DNA of 64,000 nt from Phoenix dactylifera (GCF_009389715.1 NC_052396.1:17080631-17144630); one strand, 5' to 3'; shown: positions 22,484 through 36,423, counted from the first letter of the stretch. The notes: generated by a model from the sequence alone, not told the origin. Numbers and translations are program-made.

Positions 22484-23880
22484 AAGGATACTGTTGCATG
22501 GCAATGTTTGGAGACTACTTAATTTTCCAGTCTCACAATGCACAAGAACATAGTTAGATCCTTCTGAAAGATCAAGATGATGCAGTTTGGTTCGATATGC
22601 AATGCCTTCTGGTAATCCTTGAAGATAATAACGACCTTGCAGTTCCAATGTCTGCTGATTGTAAAGGTTGCGCAACGATTAGGCAACCATCTAATCCTAG
22701 TGAGTAGTGAGGTTGTGACTGAGGAAGCATAGGAGTTTCATGTTGCCGATCGAATTTGGCAAAACCTCAATATCTGAATCCCTCAAATCTAATGTCCTCA
22801 AGCATTTCAAGTATAGGAACAAATCATCTGAAAATGGTAGATGCAGAAGATGCTCATCCCAAACAAATTTTCTTGCTGGTGAATTTAGACTCTTGTCTAT
22901 CACTAGAAATGTGCTCGATTCCCAATATCCTGCGTAATGAATGAAAAGCGCCCAGTTTCTGAAGCAATAGAGAACCTATCTGCTTCCTCGATTCTAGAGA
23001 CCTGCTTTCCTAATATATAGATCGTGCAAAGCCATGAATGCGATGATGCGTCACCATTGTTTGGATGCCAACATGCGAATATAAACGAACGACCTCTATC
23101 AAAATACTCACAACCCATGTCTTCCACTAGTTGACCTTCTATAGGATGAAGAAAGCCTTGTGCTATCCATAATCGGATAAGTCGATCTTTTCTATATAAG
23201 TAATTGTGGTGGCAAATTAAAATAGCTAATTTTTTTACAACAGATGGAATCTCATTTTCTATCTCATCATGATCCCATGAACTGCTATGCAGGATCATAA
23301 TCCAACTCTGAATGTTGGTTTCTGAGTGCACAAGGGTTCCAAGCATCGATCTTTATGGACAAAGGCAAGCCCTTGCACTTCTCATCAACTCTCTTTCTCC
23401 CAATATCCACCAAATTCAGTTCTTTAACAGTTCTTTGTGAGTCAAATGAGAGATGTTGAAATAACAATTACCAACCACTATCGATCTTCTGATAAACGGT
23501 CTGCAAGGACATCGCTGGTGTGGTCGTAGCTACTGTTTCACTATGTGTAACTATCATAATTTTACTTCCTTTGAGGCCAAATATAGAGGGAGAAAGAATA
23601 GTCTTCCATAGGCTTTGGTTCTCCCCACAAAAGTCGTCTAAAGAACCTTCTTCCTTCTAATTGGTCTTTCAAATGTTCTTCAAGACAGCTTGGCCTTGCT
23701 GAACTGATCCAAGACATTGATGCGAGAGACTCTAAAGTTGCTCTTCTGAGCCTCGTCACGTCCAAATCATTCGACATTCGAACCCATCCCCATGTCCTAA
23801 ACTGCCCCCAAGCCATGGGGTCATCATAGACAGAATTCCTGATGCCATTGAGGAAATTTTAGCGGAAGAAACCAGGTAGA
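22484..23880 (-). pseudogene. CC-NBS-LRR (RGA-type) disease-resistance pseudogene
   Basis: Read on the minus strand, NBS-LRR motifs appear in the right order but in changing frames. SVYDDPMAWGQF and MSNDLDVTRL (NBS start, about 23750-23840) come first. The broken kinase-2 region follows (LEGRRFF then LLWGE in place of FLVLDDVW). Then come GSKIMIVTHSETVA (about 23530-23570), a stop near 23470, LLFQHLSFDSQ and ELNLVDIGRK, KCKGLPL (GLPL motif, about 23370), and DRLIRLWIAQGFLHP (about 23150-23190). The LRR starts follow (CLRTLDLRDSDIEVLPNSIG, LQGRYYLQGLPEGIA, KLHHLDLSEGSNYVLVH). The P-loop GGxGKTT and the coiled-coil domain are missing. Several frameshifts and stops show it is not functional. Intact members sense pathogens in the cytoplasm. 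Confidence 0.85.
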
Positions 23881-26500
23881 AACGGAGGCTATTGGAGAAA
23901 GGTGGGAGCGTAGCCAATGCTTTTATAAAAAGGTGTTGCACTGGCAGGCGGAAAGTCTGGTCCCCAACTCTCGTGAATACAAAAATTTAATCATTCTGGG
24001 AAGAGGCAACAGTCTGATGGATCGGCAGCTAAGTTTTTTATGCTGCTTGCACCAAGTAAACATAACTGGTTTTAAATTTTGCAGGATTTGCGACCGTGCT
24101 CAGCTGGAAGTTGATGAACATAGAAGAGCTTTTGGCACAAATAGGGTTCTTGTACGTGGAACTTCATATGCGACATTGCTTTGGTATTGCCAATGCACCG
24201 TCGAGTTATAGGGGATTCCTACAGCTTGGCATACGATAGGATTTTAGTGTCATAGTTGCATTTTATAAAACAATTAATGGCTATTATTTGTATATAATAT
24301 TTATCTCAATTAAACAAAAAAATAAAAAAATTAATTTTTAATGAACTGTCTCTGAAAGATTTCATGCCACTTTAGAAGTAATGTTTTTTATTATTATTAT
24401 TAAATGAATAGTGATTTTGGAAAACAATGCTGCTGTTTTATATTATTTTTCCATTACAATGTTGTTGTAATAATTCTTTTAGTAGTTGTCGTTTGGAATT
24501 TTGTTGTTAAGAGAATAACATTGTCGTCGAAACATTGGATGGGAACTCATGTTTCGTCTCGTTTTTGCATTAAGAAGGAAGACTTGCTTATTCTTTAATT
24601 CAGCTGCTATGACAATATTGTTTGTCGGAGCTTACTCTTTCTAATAGCCACCTTCCCACATTTTATTTTTTCATGCTAGGAACCACCTCCCAAGTTTTCC
24701 TTTAAGAAAAAAGGACTGACTACTTGTCGATGTATTGCTTCTGTTATGTAATAGATACCGCAAATTAGGCACAGAAAAGTGATTTGTAAACAAAATGTTA
24801 ATGGGGCAGATGTGCTAATAATGATGTCAATCATGCCATTAGATGTTCTTAGAGCATCTATCAAGGCTCCCTTAAATAAGACTAAACACATAAGTTGAAG
24901 CATTAATCGGTGTGATTGTCTTACTTTTACTAGTCGATGCTTTGTTTAAATTTGATTAGGCATCAATTTCTTTTTCTTGGATATCAGATTTCCTCATTTA
25001 CATTCTCCTGGAAGTTCATGTCCATCTCAATTGCCGGCGAGGCTGCATGCAGCATTCATTCCTCTTTTGTCACCATATGATGTAAGCGGTTGAGATTTGC
25101 TTCATGGAACATGAATGGTGGATTTAGGATCAGTTGAATCCTCATCTGAGAGCTTCTCGATCGATATTGCTCCTACAATCAATATCTATTCAAGTTGTTA
25201 AGATAAAAAAAATTTCAGCCCTTAAACTTGTTCTTACAATTTTCTTGAATTTCTATGTGTGGCTGGACAACAATGAACTATAAGATTGCTCTCTAATATC
25301 CTTCTCTCACTTTCTCCTCAGCAAAGCAGACTGAAAAGGATGAAGTGGCTAGGTGGGTTGGTACTTGGTCTAGATTTATACAAAACAAAATGGTCAAGGG
25401 CCTGATGGTTCATGTCTTCCCTAGTTACTTCATTGGTAATTGACTAGCTTGGCTGAGCCAGAACCAACTTAAACTTAGGCTTGATCATGATCAAGAAAAT
25501 ATTTTTCTTAACTCGGTCAATCTCAAGGCAAAATTAGACTATTCATCGGTTTGCTCATTGAAATGCTCCCAAAGAACTTGTGGTCTCTGGAGAGCTCCTG
25601 CGACCTAGTAGGACCTTTAAGCAACAAAACCTTGTATAATTTGTGTTTGGCTCAAAATGTGGCTGCATAGGCTTGCTGAATTAGTAAACGATCTCAGCTT
25701 AAGCTCTGCCTAGCTTGTTCACTCCATTAAGCTCCAAATCAAAATTAAATCTAATATATCTTATATCTCGATTTGGTTATTATTTAGTAATAAGAAGTCT
25801 AATTTCTGTGTTTAGTTATTAGAACAAATATAATTCAAGTAAAAGTATAGTAACTCCTGTCTTCAAGCAGCTAAAATTCTGTAGGATTGCAAGTCCAGCA
25901 GTGTTTCACATTCTAATCTATTTCCTCTAAACAAGCATAGCACAAGCATGTGTCTTCCAAGGACAGAGTCACTGAAGTTCTCAAATCTGCTTCTGGTCCA
26001 CAGAAGTGCTCATAATTCAGATAGGGCTTCTTGACCATTTGGCCCCAAAACCAGGGCCACAGATGCCAAGTTCTCAAATAGGTGCCAATCTTGAAACGAC
26101 TTTTGTGCCTTTGCTCATTTTCTAGATACCAGCAGGAAATAATGGACTGCGACAGGCCGGGTTTAGCTTGCTAATTAACCAAAATTAGATGGTTTTCAAT
26201 TGGATTTTGCATGCGGACTGCAAACATAAAGTGATATTATCCAAAACTAATTCATAAAGCCTATTTAATCTGCAGTCTAGCACCAGTGACATATATCATG
26301 ATTACACCCAGTCACTGAACAATCAAGTAAACAGGCTCCCTCTTGAGAATAGGCGGCCACCTTGCTCCCATGATTGAAGGATGACTATGGAACACAATCC
26401 AGCCATCATAAATATTTGAAGCTTCCATCAAAGCACGCAACGACATGTCTGATGAACAAAGACATGTCTGATGAACTCATCTTGCATTCCCCTAGTGAAG
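23881..26500. other. Non-coding spacer
   Basis: AT-rich, without a frame that resembles a known protein. A 92-codon open frame on + at 23933-24211 begins at the border of the NBS-LRR relic and has no recognisable domain. Confidence 0.45.
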
Positions 26501-27094
26501 AAGCATATCCCCAGTTCTGATGCTGAAGATCCAATTGAAGGCTGAGTAACGAGACATCCCTCCCAAAAATATATGGTCGACGAGAAAATAAAGCAGGGAA
26601 TGATTAAATACAATACAGGCTCTGAGGGTAATGGACGCCAAATGCATCAGCATAAAAGAAGGCTGATTGAACCATTTCTAAATCAATTTTATGGAGAAAA
26701 AAATACAAAATTTGATTTCCTCACTATAAATACAACATCTGAATTTATACAAAAGAATTCCTTCAAAACAGTAGGACCGAGCAGGAACGACGTATTAATG
26801 GTGATGTGATGACCCTAAAGGATTACAGCTACTGTTAAGCTCGGCTTTTTTCCATTGCGACACAAGGAACATGCAAGACTGGTGCCCATGTTTCTGACCA
26901 GTTGCAACAGGTCGAGATGGCATTATAATGTTTTATTTGACGAATTTTCTGTACCTCTTCCTATTCCTGTAGGGTGACATATATGATGTTTTAATTCAAG
27001 GCCTGATGCAGAACTCACTCTCATGAGTTGCAATAATCGGTGTATCAGATATCAGATTGCAGCAAAAAATTGACCGAACAAGTAAGAAGGGTGG
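26501..27094 (-). other. Probable 3' UTR and 3' flank of the LysM gene
   Basis: This is the region directly downstream of the LysM stop at 27095. No coding frame is present. A 16-bp direct repeat GACATGTCTGATGAAC lies just outside it (26441 and 26461). The exact UTR end cannot be told from sequence. Confidence 0.35.
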
Positions 27095-30000
27095 CTAATC
27101 CCGAGCAGCTTTATTATTCCTCCATGCAGCTATGGGCTTTGGCAAGCCATCAAAAAGAGGCCTAGCAAGAGCTTCAGGTTTCAAAGTCCACTTGCTCGTC
27201 GACCATATGGAGGAGCTGCTGTCAGCGTCTTGCAAATTGGAAGTGCTGGATGATTTACGGACAGCAGAAAATCCACCAGCCATGGAGGAGTCTCCAAAAG
27301 AAACGCCATTTCCGCGACCCATATCCATATCTGTTCTGCTCCCTGATTTCGGCCTCACGGCCAGGCCTTTCGCTGCCCTCCCTGCAAATCCCCCAGAGCT
27401 ATCCTCCAAAAATAGTTCTGGCATCTGCTGTGATGGAAGAGCATCAGACTTTTGACGCCTCCTAATAGATCTCTCAGCATCACTGTTGTCGACAGCTTCA
27501 ACTATTTTGTCCTCGACAACCTCACCATTTTCTGATGAGAATCCATTTGCCACACTTCCAGTCCTCTGATTCCAGCTATGAATTGGGTCAGAGATTGGCG
27601 ACTCTCCCGGCAACTGTTCATTCTCCAAGCAGAGGAATCTGCGTGTTTTGTACACAGCCACTTCGCTGCCTTCGGGTGTTGGACCGCTTCTAGGGCGTGT
27701 GAGGCGATAGTATCCCTGTAAACTGCTCATAGCTGGGGAGATTTTATATGGAGGGGGTTTCAACTTGAGCGATTGGAATGAATCCAAGACATCAATATGA
27801 GGCTGATGGGGAGGAGTCTGTTGTTCTCTGAAATAACTTCCAGCATAATATGAGAAAAATAATACAGAAATAATATTGCAATTGATAACAAGAAAAAAAT
27901 GGGAGGGCAACTAACATGCTCTACAGTGATCAATGAATCTTGTAAACAGCTGTCTAAGAGCAAGAAAACTGCAAGACTACAGAACAAGAGAGTGGTCAAC
28001 ATGGTTTTATAAAAGAACTGACAAAGTGCTAAATCAACAACCATCTCACAAGATTCTACTCTTGATGACCAGTCTACTTTGAATTTTCAATAGTTACAAT
28101 TTGTAAACACGAGATAACATAAACCATAAATGGTATTGTTGAAAAGCTGTAATTTTTTTTAGGGAAAAAAAAGATGTATTTTTCATTGACGTTATCATAT
28201 CATTTCTCCCAAAGAAAGCTAACAAGTTATGTGCAAGCAGATTTTTCTTAGAAGTAACACCTTACTCCTAAACCATTAAACATCAGTGTCAGAAGGCAAT
28301 CAAACAATCAAATATTCCATCTAAAGTTCATGAACATTTTGAGGAATGCCAATGGCATCCAATAACCATCAATCAGAATGATTTTCTGTCGTTGCTAAGA
28401 AACGATTTCTACTGCTTGGTCCCCTCAGATTAAAGTTTTAGCATCTATCAGGAGGTACTGCATTACAATATGCTCATGCATACAACATCAATTTATACAT
28501 TTTGGGATCCTCCACACTGGATTTACAAATCCCTTTACAATGTGGTGATGGATAAAAAATAGCTATTATTTTAAGACACTAAGAAATCCACCAGTAAAAC
28601 ATTATCTAAATATACAGGTCAAAGTTAATATTGTTACATGGCATATGATCCAAAGTAAAGGTTCGCGGCCTACAATGATTTGATACCTTTGTCATCCTTC
28701 TCTGTTAAAGCAACTTCGGTAGTCAAGATGAGCAAAAGCAGATTAAAAAGAAAGATAGTTAAAGATTACAGATATGGACACTTACCCGACTAAAAAGAGC
28801 AGAGGGAGAATATAGCTATTAAAATTCAGTACCATAAACTATCCTCACTGTTGGTAGAAGATGTCAGATGATATTTCTGATGGGAACTTCCTGTGAAATT
28901 TAAACTTTGGTTCCATAACACATGAACGTAAGCATCTAATGAGAATATTCAAAATATCAAGGAATCAATCATCTAATCAGAGTAGTCACTTAGGTAGTGA
29001 TTCTAATTAGATGACTTATAAACTAGGAGAAAAGTAAATTTCACTAGGAATTCAGTTGTTGTACATATAAAGGACAAATTAATGAGAACTGAATAACGTA
29101 GGATAATCATCTGCAATATGTACTATGTGATGTTCCAATTAAAACTGGATTGGGATCAGTATGAAATGGATGTATATGGAACAGAATTAACCAAAAAACA
29201 GACGGGAATTTAGAAATTCTTGAGAATACTTCTGCTAGTTGGACAGTTGATCCATTACAGGAAAAAGATGGTCAGTCAACCAGGTGGAACTTGGGCAGTT
29301 GGTTACAACTGTAGATCCATTTATAGTTCAAAAGACACTCAGACTGATGATCTCTGAAACTAAAAATTGAAATTAGACATCTGACATGAAAGAATCAAGG
29401 TAACCAACAATAAAGATAAGGAAATGGTCGAAAGAGAAGGACCAAAGTGCACACATATGAAAAAGAAATGAGGAAAAAGAAAGGGACTAAGAAATAGATG
29501 ATTGAGAATAAAATAAGCGATGGAAGCTTTAGCAAGTAACAGAGGAAAGTGAGAGAACTTGGTGTGCATCAAAATCCACCACTCATAATAGTATAATTGT
29601 GGGCAGTCAAATCATTCAACAAAGAGATGAAGCATTACATTTCACAGTCGAAAGAGAAGGAAAGCATTTAAAGGTGGAAGAGCAAAACAAGGGTCAGCTG
29701 AAAACAGGAAAAGATAACTGTACTTTTCATTTTCCTGTTTTCCCTCAACTGCATTGCACATTGAAGGGCATTGACTGAGTGAAAAAACCAAGTGCTCACC
29801 TTTTTTTACGACCTTATCTTTCCATTTTTCCTGCATATTTGCTCTTCTTATGCCCTACCATTTGGCTTTCAAATATAAACATCATCGTTCATTAACCTAA
29901 GGATTATTCAAGGTTGTCTGGAGCAATTCAATTGCCAAATCTACAATGGAAATGAAAGCTCTCTCTTAAGATTTTATGCTCCACATACAGGAAAAATTTT

Positions 30001-32238
30001 GTGGTTATTGGTTGACACGAGTTAACCTATAATATCAACCTTTAATGCCAAAATTAACGCAGTAGAAAAATGTTGAGAAGGATTACCAAACTTGTAAGTG
30101 GTTTATAATAGCCAAATCCATAATGTATAGTTGCTAGTGTTTAAAATCTGATTTGAACATAAATGAAATAAAAAATGTTTTCTTATCAAAATCATTAAAT
30201 GAATTAGTAAAGCTAGCTATTGGAGATGAGAATCTAGATTATCAAAGGATCTTGATGTTGATTTTACATTTTAGTTACTTCAGCAGGCCAACATTTGGCT
30301 TAAAATGAGTTTATAGTGGACCAGACAAAACCTACAGGGTTTGGTACAATTGTTGCTTGGCTGAAAAGGTAGTGGAATAATGTAGTTATCTAAGAGTCAT
30401 GAAGAAGATAAGCATTAAAGGAAAAAGGTACAAAGTAGATTCACATCATAAAAGGACCGAGTGACCACATCTAGTTTTGGAGTAGTGCCATCGTGGAGTC
30501 ACACCATAAAGAACAGACAAAACTCATCTTGTGTTTTTATGCAACTAAAACATTTGAGACATCTGACAGGTATCTGTTACACTAGCCCTCATGGATCTTT
30601 GTACCTTTAAATGCAAGACACAAAAAAGGAATGAACACCCTCCTGTGGAAACAGGGGATCTTGTTATAACTCAAAGAAAAGTGATCCCGCCCTTTCATGA
30701 AAAGATTATGTAAGAAAGAAATATTTAGAAAAGAGTTGTAAAATTAAAATCAACACTTATAAAAACAGCAAAACATGTTTGCAACTTCAAAACCTTAGGA
30801 CCTAAACTAGCATACTTAAAAACTATGTATGATCAGACTGTGAAATGAAAACCTTCCCAAAATAGCCTAAAAATTGATCAAACAGTGACAAGAAAAAAAA
30901 ACTAAAAAGCAACTAGCTTTATATCTTTAGAATCGAGAAAATCCTTCACCAAGTTCTAACTTACAGATAATCTTAACTTTAATTGCAAATCTTATTTTAT
31001 TCAAGATTCAGGTTATTAATAGAAACCATCTGTTGAGTAAGAATATTAAATATATGAAAGCTATATAGAGAGAATATGTATTAACTACTCCTAGGATATG
31101 AATACAATTCAAACCAATATTGGGTGGGGAATTGCTGCCACATTATTAGGTCTAGATGGGACAGCATCAAGTACATTGATGGATCTTTTGCAAAAAAAGG
31201 AAAATTCAAAATCAAAATGATGAAGCAGAATTTGAACGTGCATCTTGCTATGATTTGGGAATAGGTAACATATCATATCGAAGGAAGTTGCTTGAGAAGT
31301 TTTTTTATGGGTACATAATGCAAACAAAAGAAAATTTTGTGGTATAATGCTAATAACCATGAGGCAAATGATGAAAGTAAGAGGGCAAATAGTCATGTTA
31401 GATGCATAAAACCTTTATGGTGGAAAAGTCAACTAGATTATGGCAAAATAGAGGATACTTCCAAGTCGTATGAAACAACATCATGCTAAGAATTAGTTTC
31501 AGACGACATATATGAATAACCAGAAATAGGAAAATATATGCATGTGCACGCATATGTATGTATATGTATGTACACATGCATTGTTTACACACAAACATAT
31601 GTCTGTACATATGTGTGTATGCACAGACATATTTTCTGGGGTCCTGGCAGTCTTAATTTTTGGAGTTTTTTGTTGTTCTTCAATCACTGCATTATTTCTT
31701 TATTTAGGAGTCCCAAAATGTTCTGGTATCATGGCCAACCAGTCAATACGATAACAAGGTTTAGTCAGCTGTTTGACAGTAGGTTGTTTCTCATTTTGTT
31801 GAATCATAATGGAGGGAGGAAAGGCATCTGGTTGAATCATAATAAGATAACATTTTGTTGTGCCTACCAACCGAACAAAGGGTGTATTTGGTGTTTCCTC
31901 TGCTTCGTAGAAAGGGAAGGAAAAGCTAGAAGGTCAATTTTCTAGCTTCTCCTAAAAGGACTATTTTTGACTTTTTTTTTCTTGTAAAAGCCCTTCTCAT
32001 AAAATGTTGACAAACACTTATTCTTTCTAGGAAGTGTTTTTTTTTTCTTTGCTTTAAGTCACAAAAGCACATATTTTAAGCAATACCAAAGATGCCCTAA
32101 AATTGGTTGGTATTCTCTCTCTTGTATACTCTTCCACTTAAATTTTCTCCCTTCTGTGCCAAAGCAGCAGATTTCTTGCTGGATATCAGTAAGTACAGAC
32201 CTGCTGTGATTCAGTCATTTAATGCATCCAAAGAGTGG

Positions 32239-32322
<84 letters not shown>

Positions 32323-34119
32323 GCTCAAATTTTTGTATAGCATCAATGACTTACCCTTAACCATTTCCCACAAACTAGGTAAGGAAGAAATTAGGCATTG
32401 ACTAAAAAACTGCAATTAGATTTGTGTTTGCAGCTAGCAAACTTAATCTGTACCATATTAAAAAGAGCAAGTTGGGATATCCGAATGTGTTAAATTTGTC
32501 ATCAGATGGAAAACAACTTAGTTTACATAGAAAACTTTATACATAATAAGTATGGATTGTTTAGAAAGAAACATATGTGTATACTAATCCAGCTGCGATC
32601 TTATATCTATGATGCCCAAACAAACCCATCTCCATTATTATCCATCTCTAACTCATCCTACCTATTTCGGAAAGGTTCCTACCAATCATCCCCCCCCTCC
32701 CCAGCTCTACTGACAAAGAGAGCATCTATATTTCACCAATTGTATTACAATCCTTAACTACCTATTTGATTATTCTTTGCCCATCTCTTTCCTCCACCTT
32801 TTTCTTTAGTAAGACTCCTACATTTTTAAATACCCACCTCCCCCCTTCCTTAATTACATACATATCTCTCAATTTTTTAAAATCAATCATTTTGCTTTAT
32901 TTTATTCTCTTATTTAATTTTGCAAGTAATAGCTTATCACCAAAATTTGATGCAAAGAAAGTCATAGTAAGATAGCACAGTAGTAAGCCAATCTGATTCC
33001 TTTTTCCTTCATTAAAAAGTGCTTAACTTTTGGCATGTGGAGTGTGAAACTATATGTTTAGTTTAAATCATTTAATTTACATACTACCACTACCATAAAA
33101 GTTTTTTTTACTATTTCTTATAAGAAATCTAAAATATTTTAACTTTGTCTGGTTTTACTCCCCACATGCAATGCATATGCCCGTGTACTACTGGCACGCA
33201 AAAGAAAGATATCAAATATGAGACTAGAAGAAATATTACAGCACTAAAACATCTGCTAATGATTCCACCAACTTTAGTGGTTCAAATTTCAAAACTTCAC
33301 CAATTATGAGTATTATAACAAGCAGGAAGATGAGGGTAATTACCCGTTATTAGCTGAACCATTTGAAAGAATTTGAGATGGAGGATGCTTTCCTGGCAGA
33401 GGAATCTGTAATGATTTGTGACCAAACATCTGAAGATCTGTCACCAAACCATTCAGTCGTCTTATGTCTGCTACCTAAAGCATGAGAAACACATTCTTGT
33501 AGCATGAGTCAGACTTCAGCGGGATAACACAACAGAATAAAAAAATGTCGAACTATGATATCAGTCTGGGTAGAGTCTGATAAACATATGAAATGGTAAT
33601 TTCACCAAATCGTCATCCAAAATTTTCTTTTGGCTCAATTGCTCCCTATATGAATAGGGAACATTTAAAATGGCATCATTGAGCATAAGGATACATCCAT
33701 TTGTACCACCCATCGATCAAATCGTTAAAATAGACAACAATCATGCATTAAAATTCAACATATCACTGAAAACAAGTAGCAAAACCATCAAAAGATTCAT
33801 CTTTTCTAGCATATGGTTATGGTTGTTATGCTTCCTACGTTGCATACCGAATAAACAAAAAATCAAATTTTTAAAGTCCACGTTACACCTAAGAAACAAA
33901 AATTGTACAGAACACAGGTCCAACGAAAGAAAACAGCAGAAACGAAAGCATTCCATTTACCTCGACACCATACTTTATGGCAACGCCGGCAAGCGTATCC
34001 ATCTTCGAGACCCGGTGCTCGATATAATTAACACCCATCGGCGAAGAAGAGGAAGAAGAAGGCAGAGACGAAGAGGAGGACGCTGGGATCGTCGCAAAGC
34101 TATCAAACTCTCTCTCCAT
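27095..34119 (-). CDS. LysM domain-containing protein (plant intracellular type)
   Basis: Three exons read in order 33961-34119, 33344-33474 and 27095-27827, with GT-AG introns of 486 and 5516 bp. The junctions keep frame (phase 0, then phase 2) and give 340 residues. A Ser-rich N-terminus is followed by one LysM motif, about 31-77 (YIEHRVSKMDTLAGVAIKYG, VADIRRLNGLVTDLQMFG, LQIPLPGKHP). A long Ser/Pro-rich tail follows, with DVLDSFQSLKL and SPAMSSLQGYYRL. The C-terminus (ARPLFDGLPKPIAAWRNNK) matches the plant family of At5g08200 as I recall it. There is no signal peptide or kinase, so it is unlikely to be a surface chitin receptor. LysM folds bind N-acetylglucosamine glycans in other proteins, but the ligand here is unknown. 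The in-frame upstream ATG at 34215 is less likely, because homologs start near MERE. Confidence 0.85.
31880..32097. mobile_element. Small Tourist-like MITE in the LysM intron, about 218 bp
   Basis: The left end GGGTGTATTTGGTGTTTCC resembles the complement of the right end, GGGCATCTTTGGTATTGC, an imperfect terminal inverted repeat of the kind seen in Tourist/hAT MITEs. The interior has matching TTTTCTAGCTTCTCCTAAAA words and no coding capacity. The target duplication is ambiguous. Confidence 0.6.
32242..32319. repeat. (AT)39 microsatellite
   Basis: A pure AT dinucleotide run of about 78 bp inside the LysM intron. It is likely to vary in length between individuals. Confidence 0.97.
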
Positions 34120-34258
34120 CAAACCCTCAGAAAAATGGAAAGAATTTCCATTCCTTCTCACTCTCACCGTCTGCATCTCCGACGGAAAACTAAAATCCAC
34201 CTTCTCCCCAACCAAAACAAACCTAAAATCTCCGGGAATGGAGAGGTCCTCCCATCTG

Positions 34259-34267
34259 AAACCCTAA
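34259..34267. promoter_or_regulatory. Telo-box-like motif upstream of the LysM gene
   Basis: AAACCCTAA on the + strand about 140 bp before the LysM start, with a second partial copy AACCCTAA near 34353. Such boxes are frequent near plant transcription starts, so function is not certain. Confidence 0.3.
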
Positions 34268-34480
34268 ACCGTATCAGTTCCTCGAATCAACCAAAGCCCG
34301 ACCAAATTTTCTCAAATTACATCCCAAACTGTGGGAATTGAGCCACGGAAAGAACCCTAAATCCCCCAGAACCGGCAAGAAAATAGGGAAGGCGGGAGGC
34401 GAAGGGAGGGACGGGGAAGGCGGGCGAGACGCGACGGCTCAAGAAGCTTCCATGAGGTTGGATCGGTTTCTGGAACTAAC

Positions 34481-34490
34481 GCCACGTGGC
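34481..34490. promoter_or_regulatory. Palindromic G-box
   Basis: GCCACGTGGC is a perfect 10-bp palindrome with a CACGTG core about 365 bp upstream of the LysM start. Plant bZIP and bHLH factors bind such sites. Occupancy is inference. Confidence 0.4.
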
Positions 34491-36423
34491 GCTTTCCATC
34501 GGCTGTCGTCGGAATTTCCTTCCGACCATGACCGTTGGCTTCACGTCCTCCGATTTCCGACCGTCCGCCCGCATTATATCGTAATATTACGATCCTACCC
34601 CCCTCACATAAAGCGCTCTTTTTTTTTTCTTAGCCTAAGAAGAGCACTAAATAAAATTACTGAAGCGCCTTCCACTAGGGTTGTATCGTTCGTTCGCACG
34701 AATCCACCGCTGGATCACCCACCGCACAGCTTTCAAAGCTATCAGCACATATTTCAAAGCAATGAGTAGGTGATCTAACGGCACACTTCACAATACAAAT
34801 TCAAAATGAGCAACAAGAATATTGAGTGATTTTTTGAGTTACCCATTTGGGTTATTTTTTTTTTTTTGGTAAATTGACAAAAAAAAAATTGCACCACTCT
34901 ACTATAAATGTTTCGTAGGAATTAAAAAACAAAATATGCAAAAATTAAGACGATAGATCAGCTACAGAATTTTATAAGATAGTTTCTATATAGTTAGCTA
35001 CATATTTTTATTTTATTATTTTAGTACTGCTACGAGGAGCACAGTGGTATCCATAGGCTTCTCTTCACTAAAACGCTGAGCGGAAAAACATGATTAATGA
35101 TTTTCGCATGGTCCTTCGTGCTTGTGTTATAAACCACCAATTGAAGATCCTCTCCAATTGCATCTCAATTAGAGTGATTTAATCCTCCAATGACAACCAT
35201 AAGGAAGCGTTATTCTTTTTTTCTGTTCCCTAGATATTGCTCTATTGATCTATTTTTCTCAACACCCTTTATTGTTCCGTTACGTCCGTGTCTCAAAAGG
35301 TACCCTTGGTCATACTATCAACTATTTTCCGAACGCCTGTTTGGATATCTGTTTGCGGGAGCAAGATCTACCTTCAAAATCATTTTTACTTGGGTTCCCA
35401 CGGTAAAAGTTGATGGTTGATTCTGCGACTACATATAAATTTCTAACGTTGCGAGTTTTCCTCAACGAGCGCACTCTCCCCTGTGGGTGATTAGAGGTTT
35501 GACAACCTACTCAGCATTCCGGTAAGATTAGCTGGACACACCAGAAGGCTTCTTCTTTATTGCTTTGTCCTTTCTTGTCTCTTGATTCTATTGGATGTAC
35601 TCAAACTAAAATAAATAGTGTAGACAATCCTTGTACCAAAAAAAAATTTGATAATATTTTTAAAATAAATAATAAATAAATAAATTGCGTCAGCGACTTA
35701 TTCCATTGATGACACTGATTAATTATTGCTGAGGTTAGATCACGGCCATCCATTTAATGTATCCTCGATCCCACGCACTTTTTTGAGTAAGTGCTCTATA
35801 ACATTTAACTATTTAAGTGAGATAAAATACCGTGGAAACTGGAAATCATGACCGTCCATTTGAGATAAAATAAGTGAGATAAAAGTGCGACATGAGATAC
35901 TGGAGGTGATTAGGGAGTAAGAGATGCCTAAAATACACGTTTAATGCAGATAAAAAATTCATTGTTATACATGATACAAGAAAAAAAACTGCAACTTGCA
36001 AGGATTTTGTGATGCATAAGAGCCAGGATACTGGCAGTATCATATGGATCCAGTTCTAACGGGCACTGCAATGCACTTTCCATGTTATCAGATCTAGCTC
36101 AATAGCTTCGTATTTAGTTAATTTGTTAGGCTGCAAAGCCTAATAGAATCTAATCGATATGCCTTCATTATGCCGTGTACTTGTTGGTTTGCAAAAATCT
36201 GCGATGTCTCGCTGAGACCATAGATTTTTGGCTTTACCTTAGCTTGAAAGCCAACAAAAAGCGCTTTGAAAGAAACTAATTTAGCAAAAAGCACTTTTAG
36301 TCACATCTGAAAGTAAAAACATATATTGGAATCGCCTGAATTGATGATCCAAGAATTGAGAGGAGAACATGCGAGAGAGCTGCATTTGCTGAAGATTGAT
36401 GCCCCGGAGCATTATACAAAGAT
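34491..36423. other. Non-coding spacer
   Basis: AT-rich. At 34670-34760 is a phrase TTCGCACGAATCCACCGCTG followed by GATCACCCACCG. A related phrase (GCGAATCCACCATTGGATCA) recurs at about 37285-37320, so this is a dispersed repeat. No genes are supported. Confidence 0.5.

Larger units (their letters stand above)
27828..33343 (-). other. 5.5-kb second intron of the LysM gene
   Basis: A large AT-rich intron. It contains a small MITE (31880-32097) and a long (AT)n tract (32242-32319). Short open frames inside carry no motif. The rest is unassigned. Confidence 0.8.

Noticed and set aside
31538-31945. Plus-strand 135-codon frame inside the LysM intron
   Set aside because: It starts in a (TATG/TGTA)n-like stretch, has no domain and runs into the MITE.
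33670-34341. Plus-strand 223-codon frame opposite the LysM first exon
   Set aside because: It has Lys/Arg/His-rich composition from antisense of a Ser/Glu-rich exon. The LysM motif and splice sites on the minus strand explain the region.
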